Origin: Candidatus Dormiibacterota bacterium
GTDB taxonomy: Bacteria > Chloroflexota > Dormibacteria > Aeolococcales > Bog-877
Reading direction: 5' to 3'
Length of the DNA: 61,589 nucleotides
Assembly: GCA_027306595.1 (NCBI GenBank)
Contig: DAHUZI010000133.1
Coordinates: forward strand, 1 to 61,589
The translations under genes and the position numbers were made by a program. This document shows positions 56,588 through 61,589 of the stretch, one piece after another. The number at the start of each line of letters is the position of its first letter. Within the stretch, counting starts at the first letter, position 1. The notes under the pieces are model-generated. The model saw only the letters and a program-made list of their open reading frames with translations. It was not told the origin of the DNA and made no database searches.

Positions 56588-57290
56588 GCGCCACCTCGAT
56601 CGGGCCGGCCGGTTCGGCCTGGGTGCACCGGGCCCCACCGCTGGCCACGAGCTCGAGGAGGGCGAGGAAGTAGGCGATCGCCTCCATCCGATCCCGGGCG
56701 GCGGCGAAGCAGTCCGCGAACGCGATCGGGGAGGCGGCGGCGAGCCGCTCCCGCAGCTCGGCCACCTTGGCGGCGACCGAGTGGGCGACCGGGACCGTCC
56801 GGACCGCGAGCGCCGGCGGCAGCCGTTCGAGCACCTGGCGGAGCGCGGCCGCCAGTGCCTCGGCGGACACCCGGAGCTCGACCTGCGGCTCGACGGCGAG
56901 CCCGAGCACCCGCAGGAACGCCTGGGGGCCGGCGGCGGGGTCGCTGATCAGGGCATCGGCGGCGGCCCGGAACAGCCGAGCCTCGGCGAGTCGCACCTCC
57001 TCGTCGACCGGCGGCTCCGGCGGCTCGGGCGGGTCGGGCGCCGACCCGACGAGCGTGCGGTCCGCCTTGAGCCGCAGGAGCCGAGCGAGCCCCTGGACCC
57101 AGGCGGCCAGCCGGTCGTCACCGGCGGGCCCGGCGTCGACGGCGGTCGGGTCCCCCCCGCCGAGCCGCTCGCGGACGCGGGCGGCGAGCGGGGCGATCTC
57201 GACCGTGGCCAGGTCCACCTCGCCGCGCTGGGCGGCCTGGATGAGCGCCTGGAGCTCCCCCGGGGTCGTGACGGCGGGCGGACCGCTCAT
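56580..57290 (-). CDS. scpA: Segregation and condensation protein A
   Basis: ScpA-like helical protein directly upstream of scpB. Confidence 0.85.
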   Translation of the reverse strand: MSGPPAVTTPGELQALIQAAQRGEVDLATVEIAPLAARVRERLGGGDPTAVDAGPAGDDRLAAWVQGLARLLRLKADRTLVGSAPDPPEPPEPPVDEEVRLAEARLFRAAADALISDPAAGPQAFLRVLGLAVEPQVELRVSAEALAAALRQVLERLPPALAVRTVPVAHSVAAKVAELRERLAAASPIAFADCFAAARDRMEAIAYFLALLELVASGGARCTQAEPAGPIEVARG

Positions 57291-59041
57291 GCCGAGGACG
57301 CCCGGGGCCGGTCGGCGGCCCGCGGCCCCAGCCGGGCCAGCAGCTCGGCGGCATGCCGCCGTCCGGTGTCGGGCGCGGTGGTTCCGGCCAGGAGCCGGGC
57401 CAGCTCGTCGACCCGGGCCGGTCCCTCGACCAGCGCGACCGCGGCCGTGTGCCGGCCGCCGGCCAGCCGCTTGTCGACGACGAGGTGGCGGTCGGCGCGG
57501 GCGGCGATCGAGGCCTGGTGGGTGACGCAGAGGACCTGCCGGGTCGCCGCCACCCGGCTGAGCTGCTCACCGACCCGGCTGGCGGCCTCCCCGCCCAGCC
57601 CCTCGCCGACCTCGTCGAACACCACGGTCCCGGTCCCGCCGGCGGCCGCCAGGTGGGCGTGGAGGACGAGGACGAGGCGGGCGAGCTCCCCGCCCGAGGC
57701 GACCTCGGCGAGCGGTCGCGGCGCCTCGCCGGGCGCCGTGGCCAGAGCGACGGCGACCTGGTCGAACCCCCCGGGCCCACAGGCGACCGGCTCGCCGTCG
57801 GGCCCGGGCACCCCGGCGGGGTCGGGACGGGACGACACCGTGATCGCCACCCGGCAGTTCGGCATGAGCAGGAGGTGGAGATCGCGGGTCACGGCCGTGG
57901 CCAAGCGGGTGGCCGCCGCCGCCCGCTGGCGGTGGAGCGTCCCCGCCGCCTCGGCGAGCGCGCCCTGGGCGCGCTGGAGATCGGCGGCGCAGCGGCGCAC
58001 CTGGTCGGGGCCGGCCTCGGCCTCCTCGACGAGGCGGGCGGCCTCGTCCCGCCGGGCGAGCACCGCATCCAGGTCGCCGCCGTGCCGGCGGACCATGCGC
58101 TCGAGCGCCGCCAACCGCTCCTCGACGGCCGCGAGCCGCTCGGGGTCGTCCTCGAGCCGCTCCAGATGGCGGCGGAGCGCGGTGGCCAGCCCGGCCAGCT
58201 CCTCGACCAGCTCCTCGGCCCGATCGCCGAGGCGGTCGAGCTCCCGATCGACCCCGCGGACCCCGCGAGCCTGACGGGCCGCGCCGCCGAGCCGGTCCCG
58301 GGCGCCGGCCGCCTCGCCGGCGCCCTCGCCCCCGGCGACGGCGGCCAGCAGCCGGATGGTGGCCTCCCTCAGCTGCCCGACGCGGCGCAGCCGCTCGCGC
58401 TCCTGGGCGAGGACCCGGTCCTCACCGGGGACCAGCCGCAGCGCCTCGAGTTCGTCCAGGTCGCGGCGGGCGAGCTCGAGCGCGGCCGCTCGCCCGGCCC
58501 TTTGGGCCTCGGCCGACCGGAGCTGGCGCTGGGCCCCGAGCCAGGCGCGGTGGAGCCCGACGACCCGGAGCGCGGCCCGGCGGGCCGCCTCGCCGCTGGC
58601 GGCGTCGACGGCCTCCAGCTGGGCCCGCGGCGTCAGCCAGCGGGAGGGGGCGCCCTGCTGGACCACCTCGACCTCGGACTCGGCCAGCGCCCGAAGCAGC
58701 GCCGCCGGGACCAGGGCGCCGTTCACCCGCGCCGACGCGGCGCCGTCCGCCGGCAGCTCGCGGACGACGGTGAGCGGCAGGTCCAAAGGGATGCCGTGGT
58801 CGCGCAGGCGGCTGAGGGTTTCAGGGCGCACCTCGTCGAACGCGGCGCGGACCCGCGCCCGGTCGGCGCCCCGGCGCACGAGGTCGGGGTCGGCCCGGCC
58901 GCCCAGGGCGAGGGCGAGCGCGCGCAGGAGGACGGACTTGCCCGCCCCGCTCTCCCCGGTGATGCAGGTGAGCCCCGGGCCCAGGGTGAGGCGGGCCCCC
59001 TCGATCACGGCCAGGTCCTCGACCGCCAGCTCCACGAGCAC
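57287..59041 (-). CDS. recN: DNA repair protein RecN
   Basis: MLVELAVEDLAVIEGARLTLGPGLTCITGESGAGKSVLLRAL, VASGGELARLVLVLHAHL. Confidence 0.95.
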   Translation of the reverse strand: MLVELAVEDLAVIEGARLTLGPGLTCITGESGAGKSVLLRALALALGGRADPDLVRRGADRARVRAAFDEVRPETLSRLRDHGIPLDLPLTVVRELPADGAASARVNGALVPAALLRALAESEVEVVQQGAPSRWLTPRAQLEAVDAASGEAARRAALRVVGLHRAWLGAQRQLRSAEAQRAGRAAALELARRDLDELEALRLVPGEDRVLAQERERLRRVGQLREATIRLLAAVAGGEGAGEAAGARDRLGGAARQARGVRGVDRELDRLGDRAEELVEELAGLATALRRHLERLEDDPERLAAVEERLAALERMVRRHGGDLDAVLARRDEAARLVEEAEAGPDQVRRCAADLQRAQGALAEAAGTLHRQRAAAATRLATAVTRDLHLLLMPNCRVAITVSSRPDPAGVPGPDGEPVACGPGGFDQVAVALATAPGEAPRPLAEVASGGELARLVLVLHAHLAAAGGTGTVVFDEVGEGLGGEAASRVGEQLSRVAATRQVLCVTHQASIAARADRHLVVDKRLAGGRHTAAVALVEGPARVDELARLLAGTTAPDTGRRHAAELLARLGPRAADRPRASSA

Positions 59042-59045
59042 CGGT

Positions 59046-59963
59046 TCAGCCCCCCTCCATGTCGAGCGGGTTGACCGGGTGCGGCCAGCCCGCCTGGGGC
59101 TCGTCGCCGGCGCCGCCGTCCTTGAGCAGGAGGCCGAACCGGGACTTGGCCCGCAGCCGGGCGAAGAAGCCGGGGGTCTCGGCCAGGTGGACGAGCTGGA
59201 GGTCGGGGCCCCGACCGATCAGGACCTCGCCCCCGCGTCCGGCCTCGATCGGGTGCTGACCATCCGCGGCGACCGTGACCCGGCCGCGCTCGACCGCCAC
59301 GCGGATCGGTCGGTCATCGGGGACGACGACCGAGCGGCTGACGAGGGCGTGGGGGTTGAGGGGGGTGAGGATCGTGGCCGCCAGCTCGGGGTGGACCGGC
59401 GGGCCCCCCGCCGAGAGAGAGTAGGCGGTGGAGCCGGTGCTGGTGGCGACGACCAGGCCGTCGGCGTCGAACTCCCCGACCCGCTCCGCGCCGGCATCGA
59501 CTCCGAGGCGGACCAGGCTGACCCCGACCGCCCTGAGGGCCACCTCGTTGACCGCGAGCGCCCGCCAGGGTGCGGGCGGCGGCACGCCGTCCCCGACGAG
59601 GGTCGCCAGCAGGACGTGGCGCGGGACGATCCGGTGGCGGCCGGCGGCGAAGGCGTCGAGCGCCGGGGGGAGCTGACCCAGCTCGAGGTCGGTGAGGAAG
59701 CCGAGCTGGCCGCGGTTGACCCCGAGGAGCGGGATCTGGGCGGGGCAGGCGAGCCGGGCCGCGTAGAGGAAGGTGCCGTCGCCGCCGACCGAGACCAGGA
59801 GGGCGGTGCGGTCGCGCTCGGCCGCGAAGGTCCGGGCCACGTCCGCCTGCGCCGTCCAGCTCCGCAGCCCGAGCGCGGTGGCGCGGGCCTGGGCGGCCGC
59901 CAGCGCCGGCTCCTCCGGGGGCACCCGGGGGTGGAGGACGAAGCCGACGGCCTCCCGGCTCAC
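59046..59963 (-). CDS. nadK: NAD kinase
   Basis: LLVSVGGDGTFLYAARL, GVNRGQLGFLTDL, VATSTGSTAYSLSAGGP; GTG start overlaps tlyA stop. Confidence 0.93.
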   Translation of the reverse strand: MSREAVGFVLHPRVPPEEPALAAAQARATALGLRSWTAQADVARTFAAERDRTALLVSVGGDGTFLYAARLACPAQIPLLGVNRGQLGFLTDLELGQLPPALDAFAAGRHRIVPRHVLLATLVGDGVPPPAPWRALAVNEVALRAVGVSLVRLGVDAGAERVGEFDADGLVVATSTGSTAYSLSAGGPPVHPELAATILTPLNPHALVSRSVVVPDDRPIRVAVERGRVTVAADGQHPIEAGRGGEVLIGRGPDLQLVHLAETPGFFARLRAKSRFGLLLKDGGAGDEPQAGWPHPVNPLDMEGG

Positions 59964-60580
59964 GCCGGCCTCGCCGGGGCTGGCAGCTCGAGCGCCGCGC
60001 TCCATTCGATCGTGCCCGAGCGGCCTCGGGGCTCGGCGGCGATCGGGCCCTGGGTTCGGATCCCCGGCTCGGCCATGGCCAGCCGCTCGAGAACCGCCCG
60101 CGCCACCCGCTCGCCGACCTCGTCCACGACCACCCCGCCCCGGCCCACCTCCTGGCGCCGGGCCTCGAACTGGGGCTTGATCAGGACGATGGCGACCGCC
60201 GGGCGAGTGAGGAGGCGGCGCACCGCCGGCCAGACCGCCTCCAGCCCGATGAAGGAGAGGTCGAGGGTCGCGTGATCGGGCGCCGGCCCCGAGAGCGCCG
60301 TCAGGGTGCGAAGGTTGGTGCGCTCGAGGACGTGGACCCGGGGGTCCTGGCGCAGCCGCCAGGCGAAGAACCCGTAGGCGACGTCGACGGCATAGACGAG
60401 CCGCGCGCCCCTTTGGAGCGCGCAGTCGGTGAACCCCCCGGTGGAGGCGCCGGCGTCGAGGACCACCGCGCCCCGAAGGTCGATCCCGAAGGCGTCGAGG
60501 GCGTGGGCGAGCTTGCGCCCCGCCCGGCTGGCGTACGGCTCGGCGGCGCGGGCCGTCCCCACCCCCGCCACCCCGCTCAC
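59960..60580 (-). CDS. tlyA: TlyA/FtsJ-type rRNA methyltransferase without N-terminal S4 domain
   Basis: YASRAGRKLAHALDAFGIDLRGAVVLDAGASTGGFTDCALQRGARLVYAVDV. Confidence 0.88.
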   Translation of the reverse strand: MSGVAGVGTARAAEPYASRAGRKLAHALDAFGIDLRGAVVLDAGASTGGFTDCALQRGARLVYAVDVAYGFFAWRLRQDPRVHVLERTNLRTLTALSGPAPDHATLDLSFIGLEAVWPAVRRLLTRPAVAIVLIKPQFEARRQEVGRGGVVVDEVGERVARAVLERLAMAEPGIRTQGPIAAEPRGRSGTIEWSAALELPAPARPA

Positions 60581-61008
60581 ACCAGCATCCCGACCACGAC
60601 CCCGAGCGCGATCCCGACCAGGACCTCGACCGGGGTGTGGCCGAGGAGCTCGAAGACGCGCTCGTGCCGGAGGCCGAGGTGGCTGCGCAGGTCGTCGAGG
60701 ACCCGGTTGAGGACGAGCGCCTGCTGGCCGGCCGCGCGCCGAACCCCGGTCGCGTCGTAGACGACGACGATCGTCAGGATCGCCGCCGCCGCGAAGATCG
60801 GCGACCCGGGGCCGAGGAGGCGGGCGAGCCGGGTGGTGAGGCAGACGGTCATGGCGGTGTGCGAGCTGGGCATGCCCCCGGAGCTCCCCAGGGAGCGCAG
60901 GCTGAGCTGGTGGGCGCGCAGCGAGTCGGTCGCCACCTTCAGCACCTGCCCGAGGGCCCAGGCCAGAAGCGGTGACCAGACGAAGCCATTGCGCAGAAGG
61001 GCGATCAC
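60577..61008 (-). CDS. Divergent PAP2 family membrane protein
   Basis: SSGGMPSSHTAMTVCLTTRLARLLG, VVVYDATGVRRAAGQQALVLNRVLDDL. Confidence 0.88.
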   Translation of the reverse strand: MIALLRNGFVWSPLLAWALGQVLKVATDSLRAHQLSLRSLGSSGGMPSSHTAMTVCLTTRLARLLGPGSPIFAAAAILTIVVVYDATGVRRAAGQQALVLNRVLDDLRSHLGLRHERVFELLGHTPVEVLVGIALGVVVGMLV

Positions 61009-61280
61009 CCGGGCGGCCCGTCGCCCGGCACCTCCTCCAGGGCGAAGGGCTCCGGACGCGGCTCGCCGCCCTCGCCGAGGCCGAGCACGGCGACCCGGCG
61101 CTCCACCCCGTCGAGGAGCTCCCCGGCGCGGCGCAGGAGCGCCACCCCCCGCTCGTAGACGGCGAGGGCCTCCTCAAGCGGGACCTCGTCCTCCTCCAGC
61201 CGGGCGATGAGCGCGTCCAGCTCCGCGGCCGCCTCCTCGTACGTCAGCCGCTCGACGGGCACGGCCTCAGCCATGCGCAA
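61005..61280 (-). CDS. xseB: Exodeoxyribonuclease VII small subunit
   Basis: LTYEEAAAELDALIARLEEDEVPLEEALAVYERGVALLR. Confidence 0.92.
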   Translation of the reverse strand: MRMAEAVPVERLTYEEAAAELDALIARLEEDEVPLEEALAVYERGVALLRRAGELLDGVERRVAVLGLGEGGEPRPEPFALEEVPGDGPPG

Positions 61281-61589
61281 CCTCCTCCGCCTCGACCCCG
61301 GTCACGGTGCTGTCGACCATACCGGCTGGGAGCCGGGTGCGCAGGCGTGACCCGATCCGAAGGTCCTGGGCTCGACGCGCCACCCGGCCGGTCGCGAGGT
61401 CGAAGGTGACCGAGTAGCCGCGGGCGAGGACCCCAAGGGGGCTGAGCGCCTCCAGCCGGGCGGCCCGCGCGCCCAGCTCCCAGCGCAGCCGGCGCCCCCT
61501 GCGACCGGCGGCCTGCTCGAGCCGGGTCCCGCGCTCGGCGAGCCGGACCCGCTCGGCGGCGACCCGGCGCGCCGGACCCGCCTGGCGCA
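61267..61589 (-). CDS. xseA: Exodeoxyribonuclease VII large subunit, C-terminal part (runs off window)
   Basis: RC encodes LSPLGVLARGYSVTFDLATGRVARRAQDLRIGSRLRTRLPAGMVDSTVTGVEAEEVAHG*. Confidence 0.88.
   Translation of the reverse strand, partial: RQAGPARRVAAERVRLAERGTRLEQAAGRRGRRLRWELGARAARLEALSPLGVLARGYSVTFDLATGRVARRAQDLRIGSRLRTRLPAGMVDSTVTGVEAEEVAHG

Noticed and set aside
1-61589. CRISPR array or recognisable known antiphage defence system
   Set aside because: No regularly spaced 25-40 bp repeats with unique spacers and no cas or typical defence-domain proteins seen

Overview
High-GC bacterial chromosome window; gene content and order suggest a Chloroflexota/Dormibacterota-type lineage, but that is only an inference. 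It has two parts. (1) About 1-14.87 kb is accessory DNA ending exactly at the 3' side of a minus-strand tRNA-Thr(GGT). It carries two tandem tyrosine recombinases, a serine resolvase, a Xre-type regulator, a P-loop Rep/helicase-like protein in a tightly overlapping operon, several small zinc-finger proteins, a membrane-anchored glucosaminidase-like protein, and no recognisable capsid or terminase gene. This looks like a replicating integrative element with older, decayed copies nested inside it. The main discovery candidate is an iteron-like origin embedded in the 3' low-complexity linker of the Rep gene: 11 perfect TGCCGGCA palindromes in 249 bp, followed by an AT-richer tract. A homologous but Rep-less module at about 10.29-10.79 kb has the same layout with a different but related 9-mer (GTGACGGTC, 6 copies). 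(2) About 14.87-61.59 kb is a dense housekeeping region, almost all on the minus strand: tRNA-Tyr, pspA/pspAB/htpX, ribF-truB-nrnA-rbfA-infB-ylxR-nusA-rimP, secDF-tgt-queA-ruvBAC-yebC, tyrS, mpg, cvpA, pheTS-rplT-rpmI-infC-thrS, tRNA-Val, rsmA-tatD-rsmI-nadE, dinG-like, cmk-rluB-scpBA-recN-nadK-tlyA-xseBA. Other points include a probable AUA start codon for infC, an unassigned structured ncRNA candidate at about 37.45-37.70 kb, a catalytically truncated integrase, and a split NAD synthetase. All calls come from reading the sequence and the supplied ORF track; no database searches were run.
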